Assembly: GCA_020631735.1 (NCBI GenBank)
Contig: CM036231.1
Location: forward strand, 4,925,831-4,989,830
Length of the DNA stretch: 64,000 nt
Direction of reading: 5' to 3'
Origin: Saccharum officinarum
Lineage: Eukaryota > Streptophyta > Magnoliopsida > Poales > Poaceae
A program made the translations under genes and the position numbers. The notes under the pieces were generated by a model. It made no database searches, was not told the origin of the DNA, and saw only the letters and a list, made by a program, of their open reading frames with translations. Of this stretch, positions 46,401 through 60,670 are shown piece by piece (within the stretch, counting starts at the first letter, position 1; each line of letters starts with the position of its first letter).

Positions 46401-49400
46401 ATGGCGGCGGCGGCGGCGGAGCTGGACAGCTGCCTCCAGAGCTTCGAGCTCTACGAGGCCGAGTCGGTGAGCTCCTCGCCCCACGGATCACAATGCGCCG
46501 CTGCGTCGTGCGGGTGTTGCTGTTTGTCTCTTGTTGCTGGGTGAAATTATGTTGTTCGTGATGCCGCTCCTGGTGCTGCTGCTTTGTGATTCGGTCTTGG
46601 TTGTATAGCTACGGAGACGGTTGAGCTCTAGCCGTCGTTTAGCTCGGGACAGAGCATGCTTGGATCATTCCATGCAGCGTCGGGGATTCAGCAATTACGA
46701 ATCCGTGTCCATTCATGGCAACCGCATGCATGCGATTTGAATATGTCTGTGTAGAAAGTGATTATCAGAGATTTCAGGAGCTCTTAGTTGCCAGTATTGT
46801 TGCGTTCTATACGTGGATATTGAATCCTGCTTTATTTTGTTAGTTACGATGCTTTTTTCTATATAGTTTTTTAGGAAATAGGTGTGCTTTACAAGCCCTG
46901 GTCATGTTCATTTGTTGGGATTTTGATCACGAAAAGAAAACCTTTGTGTGCTTATTCAAGTTATCAGTTGAAACCAGGGTGTGACATCAAGTTAAAACTA
47001 GCCTGTGCTTCATCCCACTATTTTTTGGATGATTGGTTATACAGTGCTTGGTTGATTTTATCTTGGCGACACATTTCTTTTTTTGCTGGTAATTGATGAA
47101 GCTCTCTCTATCCGGGTGCATTCTGTACATAGAAACCTTATAGAAAATGTGTTTGCAAACTTACGTGCAAAGGAATTCAAGAACCTTTGTTCATGCAACA
47201 GTATGTTGATTGCGATGAAGCAAATACAAAAAGAAGTTGGTGCGAATTTCTGTTGTCACATCGAAGAGGATCTGACAGGATATTGCCGACATGAAAGGCT
47301 ACTTGAATAGATTGGAGCTTTTCTTAAACTGAGGTTTTTGGACAATGATGGGCTATGAGTGAAATTATAGATTTGTGGAAGATGGAAAATGGAAATTTAG
47401 AACAGAGGAAGGCAGTGAACGAGCTTGACTTTGATGTTTATTTTTTGCTATGATAGGTGAGAAATAGTGGGTCTGGTTCGTGTAACCTGCTCATGATGGT
47501 TTTAATGGTGAACTGTGACCCAATACATATCGCACCACCTGAATTATTTGTGGCTATTGGTGCCACCTGAATCTTGATCCTTAACTGTAGCAATCGACAT
47601 TTACTGAAGGGTGAAAGTGACATTGAGTACCTAGTTCCTATGATTATTTGGTTTTATCATAATTTAATGATGGATGTTTTTGGCAGAAATTTTATATTCT
47701 TGGAACTAACACTAACAAGACAATATGGAGATTACTCAAGATTGATAGAATGGAACCATCAGAGCTCAATGTAGATGAGGATTCTACTGTACACTCACAG
47801 AGTGACTACCTTGATCTTCTAAAAAATCTAGATGAAGAACACAGGTCTACTGGTGGAGTCAAATTTGTCACCAACTGTTTTGGAATCATTGGTAAGCTAT
47901 CCCATCTTACTCTGATCATAATTTGATGCAATGTCGGTAAGATATTCCCTGTAAATATGCATCAACAATATGTTTTCTTTACAGGTTTCATTAAGTTCCT
48001 GGGGCCCTATTACATGTTAATTATTACTGATCAGAGAAAGATTGGGGATATATTTGGTCATCCGGTGTACCAAGTTACTAAGACTGCAATGATTGAGTTA
48101 TCAAATTCCAAGACGAGGCCAAAGTTAATTAACTCCAAGGACGAGAACAGGTGCTGCATGACTGCACACCATGTTTATATTGTTAACATACTATCCTTCA
48201 TATTATCATACACTCATAGTTAGATTGGATATTTTCTAACTGTTTAATAAAAAAAATATTCTATCTTTTTTCTTAGAAAGATTCAGGAGCATAGTTAGTG
48301 CAGTTACATGGCAATGCACCACTATTTGCTCATCATAAGCCAAGCTTCACTAATCATGCAGGTACAAGAAGCTCTTGCAGACAATTGATCTTAGAAAAGA
48401 CTTCTTTTTTAGCCACTCATATCAAATAATGAGAAGTCTCCAGAAGAACTGTAGTGATCCACAAGAAGGGTGGGGACTATATGACACAATGTTTGTCTGG
48501 AATGAGTTCCTAACTCGAGGGATTCGTGACATTCTGAAAACTACACTCTGGACTGTTGCATTAGTCTATGGTTTTTTTAAGCAGGTACATATGAAACTTG
48601 TACCATATTGTCCTGTTATATCGTTTAATAGGATTTGTGAAATATGATAAATAGCATCCAAAAAGATGTATCCTACATTCCTACTCCTTTCTTTTTACAC
48701 CATGTTCATTATCTTTGCCTGCTTTGCTCTTTACTAAGTTAAAATTTATGTTCTAGAGTATTTGCTTGTGCTAGACAAGTAAGAATCCTTTTCTCCTTTT
48801 TCTTTTTGTCATAGGAATAGTTGTGTTTTTCAGCCTATAATGTGTAAAATCATGATGAAATATTTTGTTTTGAAAATGATAAGACTGTCAAATATTAATG
48901 GACTAGCAAGTTATGAATACGTTCCTGATTTATTTTGCGCTATGTAAAGGTAACTACTTATGTTGCTTCTTTCTTTGACAAAATGACTTAATCTGAAAAA
49001 ATCTAACATAATATCCTTTTCTGTAGTATACTTAGAAGCTTGAGCTTACTTGCCAATTTGCCATCTAATTCCTCTGTTGCTCTTGGAATTCACTACTTCT
49101 GTTTATTCATATAATGATTTAGAATAATATTCTTATTTCATTTATATCAAGGATAAACTTGCGATATGTGGGAAGGATATTATGCTGACGCTCATTGCTA
49201 GACGCTCGAGGCATTATGCTGGCACCAGGTTCACACTTTGCAAACTCTTAGTAATGTATACTCCTTTCTATCAATTTTTGTGTGGTTAGGATTGATATGC
49301 TGCATTTTTCTTTTTCTGATATTGTCATACAGGTATCTAAAGAGGGGTGTGAATGAGGAGGGCAGAGTAGCAAATGATGTTGAGACTGAGCAAATTGTTT

Positions 49401-52400
49401 ATGAAGACATGCTTGGACCATGGCAAATAAGCTCTGTTGTGCAGAACAGGGGTTCAATTCCACTATTCTGGTCCCAGGAGACATCAAAGCTGAATCTTAA
49501 GCCTGATATCATATGTAAGCATTGAAATCCTTATTCAATGCCTATTAAAACATTTGATGTTTTTTCCTTGCAGTGCATGAAAAGGACAAAAATTATGTAA
49601 GCATTGGAATCCTTATTCAATGCGTAAAATACTATTCAAACATTTGGTTTTTTTTTTTCTTGCAGTGCATGAAAAGGACAAAAATTATGAGGCTACCAGG
49701 CTTCATTTTGAAAATCTTAGGAAGAGATATGGAAATCCTATCATCATCTTAAACTTGATTAAGGTGAGCACACTGTTATGATGCTGCCATTGCTTCTGAT
49801 GATTCTTTTTCATATAAGTCATACTTTAAGAATCACACATTTGCAATTTACTTTGTGTTATTCTTGAAAGACACGTGAGAAGAGACCACGAGAAATTATA
49901 CTTCGTCGGGAATTTGACAGAGCAATAAAGATTATTAATAGTGGTCTACCAGGCGAAGACCATTTGAGATTTTTACATTGGGATCTTCATAAGAACTCTC
50001 AAAGGTATTAATTCTTGTGTTATGTGCCTCAAACTTATGTTCTGTTCGATTCTTTTGGTGTACATAACTGAAGAAAATTTGTATTTCAGCAAAAGTACAA
50101 ATGCCCTTCAAGTGCTTTTGAAAGTGGCGTTTGAAGCTCTGAACTTGACAGAATTCTTTTATTGTCAAGTTTCCCCAGCTCAAATGGCAGAGAACTCCCT
50201 TAACTTCAGCCCTACATTGTAAGTATACTGGTTTCTCTGCTATTCAATTTGAATTCCTATTTTCATGTACCTCTTGATTCTTGAATGGCTTGACGCTTTC
50301 TTATTTTCGGTTTTATGTTTTGTATGTAGGAAAAATGGTTTTGGTCCTCACGTGTGTGATGTCAACAACAATTGCGGCAATGCAGACTATGTTGATGATC
50401 TTGATGACATTTCCCAAGAAGATACCTGTGGCAGTTCTGATCCTGGCAATGGAATTGCAGAAGATAAATCTGAGGTCAATGGATCTACCCAAATAAAGCC
50501 TCCAAAATTTCAAAAAGGTGTCCTACGTACAAACTGTATAGATTGTTTGGACCGCACAAATGTTGCTCAATATGCCTATGGCTTAGCTGCTCTAGGACAC
50601 CAGTTACATGAACTTGGTTCTGTAGAATCTCCAGAAGTTCATTTAGACTCCCCTTTGTCTCGACATTTGATGCATTTTTATGAACGGATGGGTGACACAC
50701 TTGCTTTACAGTATGGTGGTTCTGCTGCGCATAATAAGGTACTCCATTGAATGTTGCTTTATTGTTCTATCTGTCAGAAAAACTGTACTCCCTCCGTACT
50801 AAAAAAATGAAGTCGTTTTGGACAAGGCTTGGGTCAAACATTGGGAATATAAATCATGAATAACTTTTAAGTTGGAAATATGAAAAACATATGAATAGAT
50901 TTGTCTTGAAAAATACTTTCATAAAAATATATATATCTCACTTTTATAAATATTTTTATAAAAACAAGAAGTCAAAGTTATACTTTGGAGACCGTGTCGC
51001 TGTCCAAAACGACTTTATTTTTGAGTATGGAGGGAGTAGGTTCTTTATTCCTTCCACAATATGCTTGTGTGTTGAAATAAGGATGGTTGCATTGCATATG
51101 CTATTACATTATTTCAGAACTCGTCCAAGTTTCCTCGATTAGCTTTGCCTCTGGTGTGTTTTAAGTGTTTGCGTTTCAAATCAAACTTGTTATGCCAGGA
51201 TGAGTGGCATAAAGACTAGCATTTATTCTGAAAAGTGAAATAAAACCATGAATCTAGTTGGAGTTATGGAAGTTAAATTTGAGAACTATTTTGTACTTGA
51301 TATCCACAGATTATGATATGGAATTTTAAAATAGGCTATCATCAATCAAGTGTGCTGATTAATGGCTCTAAACAAGTTCAACATGTATATAGGCTCAGTT
51401 ATTATTTTGAGACTAAGGCCACTTATTTTAGTAGCTAGGGTTACGCTTAATCATACAGTGGTATCAATAGTATTACAATTAATCATTCAGTTTATCAACT
51501 ATGAGCAAATTGCTTTTCTTCATATCAATTATTATTTGTGAGTCCATTGCTACGCTATTTACTTTTCTCAATATTTTATCATATAGGTTAGTGTGATGCA
51601 GCTACTTTTTTACAGAATTACTTGTCTTATTATTTCGTCTGTATAATTTTACTCAATCAAGCTGACACTTATTTTTGAAATTGCATTTTTATTCTACTAC
51701 CTTGGCATTATGTCAATATGTTTCTGTATTTTGTCATCCTATCTATCTGCCGTGGATAATTTTTTCTTTTAGTTATAGGAAAAGTTGGAATCCATTTGTA
51801 ACGATGTTTCCATTCCACCTACAGAATGAGGAGAGGTTCATTGATTTTCTTCTCTATAGAATATACATGTGATATCTGTGATCCGTAAATTAAAGGGAAA
51901 AGTGTGCTGCTGCTCTGTCTAAATAGGGTGACAGGGTGCCACCTAGATTTCAGTGGACTAAACTAGCACTAGTCAGTTGTCACTTCAATTATGAAGTGAA
52001 CAGAATTAGTATGTGCTCATTCTGTGGATTCTACATTACTTACTGATCTGGGGAGCTTAATAACGTATAACTACTGTGCAGAGTGGACTACAACACATGA
52101 ATCAGAAGTGAAAGATAGCTTAATTGTAACCTTACATCAATATGTCAATCAAACTAAAAGATTATTCAATTGTTGAGTTCTTGCACAGTTGTACTGATAA
52201 GGTGACTGCTGGCTAGTTAATTGAATACTATTTTTGTTGACATTTTGGCAAGTCAAATAACTTTCATGGCATTTAACATTCTTTTCATGTTGGGTGGTTC
52301 TTGCACACTTCTCTGATGACTTTGGCAAAGCAAGTCAAATAACTTTCATGGCATTCAACATTCTTTTCATGTTGGATTATCTTGCACACTTCTCTGATGA

Positions 52401-55218
52401 ACTTGCCTTGTGGTTTTATGTGTAGATATTCTCTGCAAAAAGAGGGCACTTGAAGTTTGCTATCCAATCTCAAGAGTTCTTTAGGACACTGCAACGGTAC
52501 TATAGTAATGCCTATATGGATGCCTACAAACAAGCAGCGATAAACTTGTACGTGTGATTAAGATATGAGCAATCTTCTTATATCTTTTGAAGTTTCAATT
52601 GGAAAATACTATGAGTATGGACTAAGTATCTGTTACTTATTTTTCCTATGTATTTAAATTTCAGATTTTTAGGATACTTCCAACCGCAGGTGGGAAAACC
52701 TGCACTTTGGGAGCCAGAATCTGGTGATGAGCATGTGCTTGATGACGAGACAAGGTAAGCTGGCAATAGCTATGCTTGAACTTACAGGGTTAAGTATGTA
52801 CACATGACATGCTCCTAATAAAAGAATAATATGCTCTTCTATGAATTCGAGCAATAACAGAAATATCACTAAAGGTGGCGTGACTATGAAGTATCCATAT
52901 TTATTGTCTCTCTTATTAATAGCATGTTAAATTTACATAATATAAGTGATAGTGGAACCAAAAATTGATTAGTAGCCTTTACGCGAGAGCCCAAAGAGTT
53001 GTGCAGCGATATCTGATCCATTTATTCTGGTTTAACTAGTCCTTTGAAAGTTCAGATGGAGAAGTTGTGTTATTCGCTTATTTACCTTCATAGGGTAGCA
53101 AGGACACTTGGATTATTTATCTGTTTTCACGTTCTTCGTAGGGGTAGCAAGGCTGTGTAGTGTTTCCCAGCCACTTATTTTAAGCATGAAATAATCCAGA
53201 TTTTATCGACACATGTATTGTGCAAATCTACACAATCTATCTTATTAATTATCTAAGATTATACATTTTTGTCAGTAAATTGATGAAGAGGGCAAGATCA
53301 GATGGCAGCATTCTTAATAAAAGCAAACCATCAATGTCCAGTAATGGCCCAAATGGAATTTTAAACCCAGCATTTACTGGTTCAAAAAATGAAGGACAAC
53401 ATCCAAACTGGAGTTCTGATTCAGTGCATGGGATGTCTTCAGCCTCCGTCAATTCCATGTCAAAGTCAAGGTTTGGCTTATGCTATCTGGATTCTGTAAC
53501 CCCATCTTTTCTTTTCTTCTTTTGGTAGCAGAGTCATTATCCTAAAGTGTACTTATGAGAAATTAGTATCTGACACTGACACATAAGTTGTTAATTATCC
53601 ATTCTCTTGAAAAATACTCAGGTATACTCCGACAGTGTCACACATTAAGCATATGAGCTGCGAACTAGACTACTGCAATGGTTCTGGTGATTCAAATTTC
53701 CTGGATCTTGACTGGCTTTCGGCTTCAGACAATGAAAGGTTATTCATACTGTCCTTTCGCTTTTTTGGTCTATCATGTATCTTTAGTGCATCAGGCCTCC
53801 TGTTTTTTGTGCATGGTATGGTATACACAGAAATGGCAGCGAGAAGTAATTAGTTCCATTTTTTATTGACTCCTTGACACCTCTCAAAATAAAAAAAGGG
53901 AAACTCAGTGCATAGCTTGTCTAAGTGGATTATCAGGAGACCTGAGCATCATTGCATTAACTAGGAAATAGTTCAAGAAGAACATTCACTCCAACACACA
54001 AACAACCACGAAAGCACGTACTTGGATTACAATCGCTCCACAGAACCACAGAAAAGGATTGATATCAGCAGAAAACTCCACACACTAGGACGCGTTCACA
54101 GCAAGCTTTGTAAGACCAGTAGTCTCCACGTCACACCAAAGTAGGTATTGCACCATTGACCACACAACCGTAGTGATATTTCCAAATCAGTCAAGCTCCA
54201 AGGATTGCTAAAGATTGGTACCTCTCGACTGTTTACCTGGAGATGAAACCTGATATTTCTGTAATACTTGCACGATTATCCAAGTTTAGAAAAATAATAA
54301 AAAGAGCAGTTCTTGCCAATGCCATGTATTCTGACACTCCATTCTAGTGTACATGGAACTGCTGGTGAACATCACCCATTTATAATTGATATAGATGAAT
54401 GTTTCTAACCTCATAAATTTTGATGCTGTTCATTATGCTTAAACAGGTCAAAAGCCATAAGCACTCCTGATGTGAATATTTCAACTGATAATGGTGTTCA
54501 CGATGTAAGCTCTGGGACAACGGTTAGTGCAATCAACAATCCTACTTTTTGTTATGACTTCTACTTCATGCCCAGTTTCCATACTTTAACCACAGTTTAC
54601 ATAACCTTTTGTTTTACCTAACCATCATGGACCCAATCTGAGAATAGCCACCATATTTGAGCTCTTCTCTGACCTGCCATTTTGTCTGTTATATTTTATG
54701 ACTTTCATGCCCATTCCTTTTTACTGCAATTATGGTTTACAAGCCACTTGAGCCTAATTTCCTGAATAAGCCTGTACTATCAACTACTTGGTTCTGGTTC
54801 CATTCTGGCATGCCATTTTTTTTTTATATAATGTATAACTCTGTAACTTGTTCTGCTGACTAAGTGTAAGCATAACATTTAACAGGTTGCTAAAATCAGC
54901 ATGACTGTCTTCATTTGTGGTTTGCATGGAATTGAGAACCCCCATACTTTTTTCTCTTGAAATAGATCCCCCTCCACCCCACCCCCACCACACCCCCGCC
55001 CCCCCACCCCCCTTTTTTTTGTGTTTGGAACTTTGGCTTGTATGACTATCACTGGCAGACTACAATTGCTGACCATTCATGATAGAGGTTCACCCAACAA
55101 ATAAACCAATCATTTCATTTGGATCTTTCAGGATGATCATGCTACTGAGATCCAGGATCAGGGGTTATCTAAGGATTTTGTGCAGTGGGTTAATCAAGGA
55201 GAGGCATTTTGGTACTGA
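46401..55218 (+). CDS. SAC: SAC-domain phosphoinositide phosphatase, 16 exons, 791 aa
   Basis: Ortholog-like to the plant SAC1-5 group (yeast Fig4 relatives). Members dephosphorylate PtdIns(3,5)P2 and act on vacuolar or other endomembranes (family knowledge). Exons: 46401-46466, 47687-47891, 47985-48150, 48362-48584, 49152-49228, 49333-49514, 49666-49763, 49871-50004, 50090-50218, 50330-50738, 52426-52547, 52665-52754, 53276-53470, 53622-53738, 54447-54522, 55132-55218. Every junction is GT-AG and in phase: 2,376 bases. Landmarks: [92 protein letters not shown]. The catalytic CX5R motif is [12 protein letters not shown], with Cys496. The C terminus ([13 protein letters not shown]) resembles the family end, and there is no transmembrane segment. 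The start is in good context (GGCCATGGCGG). It appears intact. Oddities are a duplicated exon 7 splice site, an 82-bp duplication before exon 11, a Stowaway MITE in intron 10, and a MULE in the promoter. Confidence 0.95.
49515..49688 (+). repeat. Tandem duplication of intron 6/exon 7 junction
   Basis: Two adjacent units (49515-49596 and 49597-49688) each run from GTAAGCATTG through a pyrimidine tract and CTTGCAG to the first 23 bases of exon 7 (TGCATGAAAAGGACAAAAAT plus TAT). The first unit therefore contains an extra acceptor, a 23-base mini-exon (49574-49596) and a donor. Only skipping it keeps the frame. Confidence 0.9.
50788..51036. mobile_element. Stowaway MITE in SAC intron 10, 249 bp
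   Basis: Left end CTCCCTCCGTACTAAAAAAA; reverse complement of the right end CTCCCTCCATACTCAAAAAT. Both continue into AAGTCGTTTTGGAC. Flanked by TA at 50786-50787 and 51037-51038. Confidence 0.93.
52251..52412. repeat. 82-bp tandem duplication before SAC exon 11
   Basis: AGTCAAATAACTTTCATGGC begins both units (52251 and 52333), and CTTGCACACTTCTCTGATGA is also shared. It ends about 14 bp before the exon 11 acceptor region. Confidence 0.88.
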
Positions 55219-57941
55219 TATTGCAAGATGGATTATCATGTAAATTCAAGGCGCATGATGGTTGCAAAAATAAGGGAAAAGTCTACATGATGGCGGCCCA
55301 AACCTTGTTCCAAAGCATCTTAACTCTTAAAGACCATTGCAAGGAGGCCCATCAATGTCAACCATCAGCATTCTCCTTGCGGTATACGAATACGATGATG
55401 GGCTTAGTAGAGTCACACACACTGTTAGAAGACTTGTGTAGGGAAGTGTACCATTCTGTTCATTTATTGAAGCTTGCTCACCAGGCGGGTAGATAGTGCA
55501 TTGTTGTTATTTTTCTTAAAAATGAAAGAAAGAAGGTAGGTAGTATATTCTTTTGAAGATGTACCATTGTCCAGGCATCATCCCCATCTCCACCACTGTA
55601 AATATATATGTCCCAAGTGTTCCCACCTTTCCCTTTTCCTTCCACGAGAGTTGAGGTGGGCATGAAAGCACCATTTTTCCCTCAGTCTCTTTGTATGGGA
55701 TCTTCTGAAATCATGTACATGTATCTTTTGTGGCAACAGGAGAGATTGTCGTGTAATTTCCACTGTACCAAACCCCTCTGTTACTAATAGAAGTCCCTTG
55801 GACTGTTTGTCACGTTGCAGATTGCTTTAATACTTGCTAAGAATATCTGATTGTGTGCAAGATCTTCGTGTGATTCCTTTCTGTGCTCTGTGAATCAGCT
55901 CTGCAGCTGTAGGGACACTTGCATGGCTTGTTGGAAAATGCTGGTCTGCTGGCCGGCCACTATCTCAAGAGACACCTCCTTTTACAGTAACAGGGCAAGC
56001 AAATCCGGATACGCTGCCTAGAACTCAAAAGCTCTAATAACCATGTGCTTGTGGTCAGTGGTCAGGATCACAGCTGAGGCATGGTCCATGTAGGTGGCTT
56101 TTCCAGCCGTCTTCGCCCATGTGATTGATAAGCGCGTCGGGACGCTTGCCTCCGCTTGGTTTGGACCTGCCTAACTCATCAGGCGTTTCCGTCGCTGATG
56201 AAAGGCGGCCGCACGCTGATCCCAGTTCAAAGCACTGGCCAACATGCGAAGAGGCAGTAATCCACCTCAGTCATGCTAATGTAATGCAAGCCGAACACAT
56301 TGGGAACTTGTGATGGCCTCTGTCATGCTAATTCACCTCTTTCTTTATTTCGAACGAGCTGCAAGTTGACATTACTTTCTGGAAGCCAAATCTTCATTAT
56401 CACGAGTAAAAGGAAACCGTGGCGTCAGATGGCCAGTAACGCAAAGCGACGGCGAGAGGCTTCATTATCACGAGTGAGACCCGGCTTTCGCCGGACCGAA
56501 TGAATTAAGTGAGAACTCCCGTTGGTTTGTTGCTGTCGATTTGTCATTCTAGGCTTCTAGCGCTAGCAAGCGACATGTCAAAGAAATATCTATGGTAGCA
56601 GTGGAGTTACAGACTCGAGGTGGGTCACTTGCATAACTGGCGACGTCACACCAACCCCGACCGGTAGTATATTCAGTGATAGGGTCATAGGGCCACGGCG
56701 AAAGGATAAGGATTAGGAGGAGCAGGGTTGAGTGCTGGCTAATCAACTGTAGTGGTTGATGGGTTAGCTAGCTTGTCACCTTTTGAATCACTCGTCCTGC
56801 TTGAGCTCCAATAGGAGGCTTGGCTGGCTCACATGAACAAACTGAAAAAGTTGTTTTTTATTGCGCGCCAAATGTGGTTTTCTGTTGGCAAAAAATTAAA
56901 TGTCCCGGCGAAAGAAGCATTGATCAATTCTAGATTATTTCTAGTTCTTTTTGGCTTGCTGCCAACAATCGTAAAATTGACCTATGAAATGTCAATAAAT
57001 GGATACCAAGTTCACAGGTGATACCGTAACGGTGTGTGTTTTCCCCCAAGATCTCACCTTCTATTTTGACACTTCTTTTTGTAAGACAAAGGTTGATGTT
57101 TCCAATTTCGAAACTAGCATCTAAAAAAAATGTCAACCGATGCTTGTGAAATGGATATATACATAGACAGAAGCAAAGGAGAAACCAACTACGAATTGCT
57201 GCCTGCCTGCAGCCTGCAGCCTGCATGTCTTGCTGTTCGCCGCGTAAGAATCAGTTTCCACCCAAAGTAAACGCATCTAGATGCCATTCTTGTTGAATTC
57301 GTGGTCGCTTCATTCCCTGATTCCACGCAAGTATAGACGTGTATGAATGAAAAGTCAGGTTTGTGCTAATGTGATTGGAATTAATTCACAACGCCAAATG
57401 GTTGGTTTATATTTTGATAATATGTACGTACTCTCTCTCTCTAAGTTTTTGTCCATGCAAAAGTACCATCGGGATGTTTTTTTTTGTTGAATCTTTTTGG
57501 AATCACAGGGTACTTATACACATGCAGGTAGACTCACCTATTAACAATGCACAAATGCACATCCTATCTTGTGATGTGAACCACCAATATAGCAGTGGTA
57601 ATGTTGCTTATCACTGAAAACATAGGAAAGATTTAGCATGAATCAGAAAAATAGTTGTTTTTTAGATCTTAAAGTTATCTGACTGGATTTTCATTTTGCT
57701 TCTGTGGTAGTAGTAGTTTATTTCAAATGTTGTTTTTATAATATAAAAAAATTGGATTTCATTATCCATGTGGGTTAACATTTCTGGATGCGTGTTCACC
57801 TTTGGGTATTTGGCTTCTGGAATTCTGTTTTCCTTTGGCAGAAGACAATTGATGCCTAAATCGGTCACTATCGTCAGTCTTGTTTCCTATATCCCAACTA
57901 CGACTTTGACCTTTTCTCTGGACTCTGAAATGGAGGGCTTT
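55219..57941. other. SAC 3' UTR and downstream intergenic DNA
   Basis: The first few hundred bases are the probable 3' UTR; the poly(A) site was not pinpointed. Beyond about 55.9 kb I see short unrelated ORFs only. The word CTTCATTATCACGAGT occurs twice (about 56391 and 56459). Confidence 0.4.
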
Positions 57942-59214
57942 TCTATATACCTAATAATAAAGAGGCAAAATTTCTCACCCCCCATTTTTTTATTCCGGCC
58001 CTCCCCTAACTACTCGGCATCACTCTTCTTTATTTCTTAAAGAAGAGGGAAAATTTCTTCCGGTCCGGCCATTTTTTGGTCCATCTCCCTCTAACTATTG
58101 TCACCCATTTAGTTTAGAGATGCAAAAACCTTATATTTACACAACTCATATGTCATCTCTTCATATCACGTTACATATCACAATAGCTGCAATATTTAAG
58201 TTTATTCAAACTTCTATGAATTTTCCATATGGAATTAATCCTTTATTGCACTAACTTTATCGTGGGCCTTAAAATTTAAATAATTTAATCCGGCCCAATT
58301 AAATGAGATATCAATTTTCTGTGCGAGATTATATTGCACTAACTTTATTGTGGGCCTCAAAATTTATTTAATTTAATCTGGCCCAATTAAATGAGGTCAT
58401 CTTACATGGTCCAAATATTTTAATTTTTTATTTAGATTTTTTCAGGACTCCGTGCCGGTTTTTTATTTCTTTGTCTTTTTCCTCTGTTCGTTTTTCCCCT
58501 TTCCGTTTTCATTTTCTCTCCTATTAGTTTTTTTATTACATTGAACAAAATTTTTTGTTAAACGTTTATTTGGACTCCTCCCTTACAAAGTCTTGCCAAA
58601 TTACAAAATAGAATATAATACAACTAGGATGTGCTTTCGAGTATATAAAGGATTATTTGGACTGCTACTTTGCAAAGTCTTGCCTGCTACTTTGCAAAGT
58701 CTTGCCGAGTCCGACATCAATACAAAATACAAAATAGATTTCAATACAACTAGGATGAAAGTAAAGAATAAAAAGTCCGACATCAATACAAAATACAAAA
58801 TAGATTTCAATACCAGGCATTCCAGATTTGCGTTCCAGATTTGAGCTGATCCAAGAGCCAAGCAATCATACGGAAGACATGGAACACTCTTCTGGCTCCC
58901 ATCCTCACACTAATACACACGAAGGAGAGCCAATGATAGTTATACAGGATCAGAAGTACATGCCATAATTTTTATTTTGTCCAACCTAATAATCATCCGG
59001 AGTCGGAGTAGACTGCCTTAACCTATTCCATATCCTTTTTGCAATTTTTTTTTCTTTTTTTTCCCTTTTCTACCTATCCTTTCCGCGTTTTTGTTTTTTC
59101 TTTTCCTTTTCTACCAGATGATTTTCTACCGGATGGTTCTCTGCGTAGGTTCCGTCTTTACCGTGCTTGCCGTGCTGCATGTTCTCTGGCTTTCTCCTTT
59201 TGTTTCCTATTTGT

Positions 59215-59329
<115 letters not shown>

Positions 59330-60670
59330 TCTGTAGCTAGCTATAGAATAGTTTGTTTTGTAGCCAGGTCGAACATATGCAGCATGGCTGGTGCGCTGTG
59401 GTCCGACTCGCATTAATTGCAGGCGACGCCCAGGTATTAGCTCACGGTGATTTCGGTAATTCAACCCTGCGGCATGCATGCAAATTACAAGCCATAATTA
59501 CAGGCAGAGCGCTTCATGCATGCAAGTTACTATAATTAGCACGGTTAATTTGTCCAGGCGCACGCAAATGTTCCTTACGATAATACTCCAATATACCTTG
59601 TCCACAAAAAAAGTAAAAATATATTCTAGTTACTATAATTAGCACCCAAGTGTTCCAGGCGCATGCAAATGATCTTGTTACGATAATTAGCACGGAAATT
59701 TAGCACAAATTGACGTCAAATGGCTTCTGTTAACGGGTTACTATAACATCTAGATCATTTTGTGGTAAATTTAGTTACTGTATTTTGAATGTCTGATTGA
59801 GTAGTTACCATAATCTATCTGATTCACAATACCATAAGCTTGTTATTTTTAAAATATTTACTAGAATATATGATGCCTCCTCAGATTAGTTACCATAATG
59901 TGTTTACTAGATTCGCAAATTGGTTACTAGAATCTATGCTTATCTGCCCCTGGTAGTTACGATATTCTATTTACTAGATTTTTGAAAAATATATATTTAC
60001 TGGAATCTATGCCTTTCTAACCCTTTAGAATCATTCACGAGAAACTTTTAATTTGATTTACTAAAATATATTTCTGACCATGTAGTTACATAAATCTGTT
60101 GACGAGATTTCTGCAAATTATTGAATTGTATGGTAGTGAAAGACAGTTGGTATTAGACAAGTTACACAGTAGAGAAACCAATCTGGACATACATGCAACG
60201 AAAAAAAAATCAAGGTGTCTGGACATATATGTAGTGAAAAAACAAGTCGGAGATTGACAATCCAACATACATGCAGAGGAAAAAAAAGGTGTTCTAAATC
60301 ATATAGAGCTTCTCCCATGGCTTTGGATTACACATTGTTCAGGGGCTGAACAAACTATGAAAAAACGTCATTCAAGAGATATATATGGCTTGCCAACATG
60401 AAGATGATCCCCCAACGCATAACGGCAAGCATGCAAACAGCAGCTGTTGATCCGGTAAAGAATGACGAGCTAAATCGCCTCAGCATGATGGCAAGAAATT
60501 TTGACCAAAAAAGAATAGCATAGATCGGAGCGAACTTTTGCATCTGCATGAATCCGAGCGACCACAACCTTAGGCTGAGACCGGAGATAGCTAGCAGAAC
60601 AAATCAAGGTGGATGCTGAATCTGCATGCAGATGCCGAATTTCTGCTATGGCACTGCATTGCTCGTTGAC

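Noticed and set aside
59717..60110. Possible satellite or regulatory array in element C
   Set aside because: The TTACNATAA words are irregularly spaced and degenerate, so they were kept only as an element-internal motif array and not as a tandem satellite.
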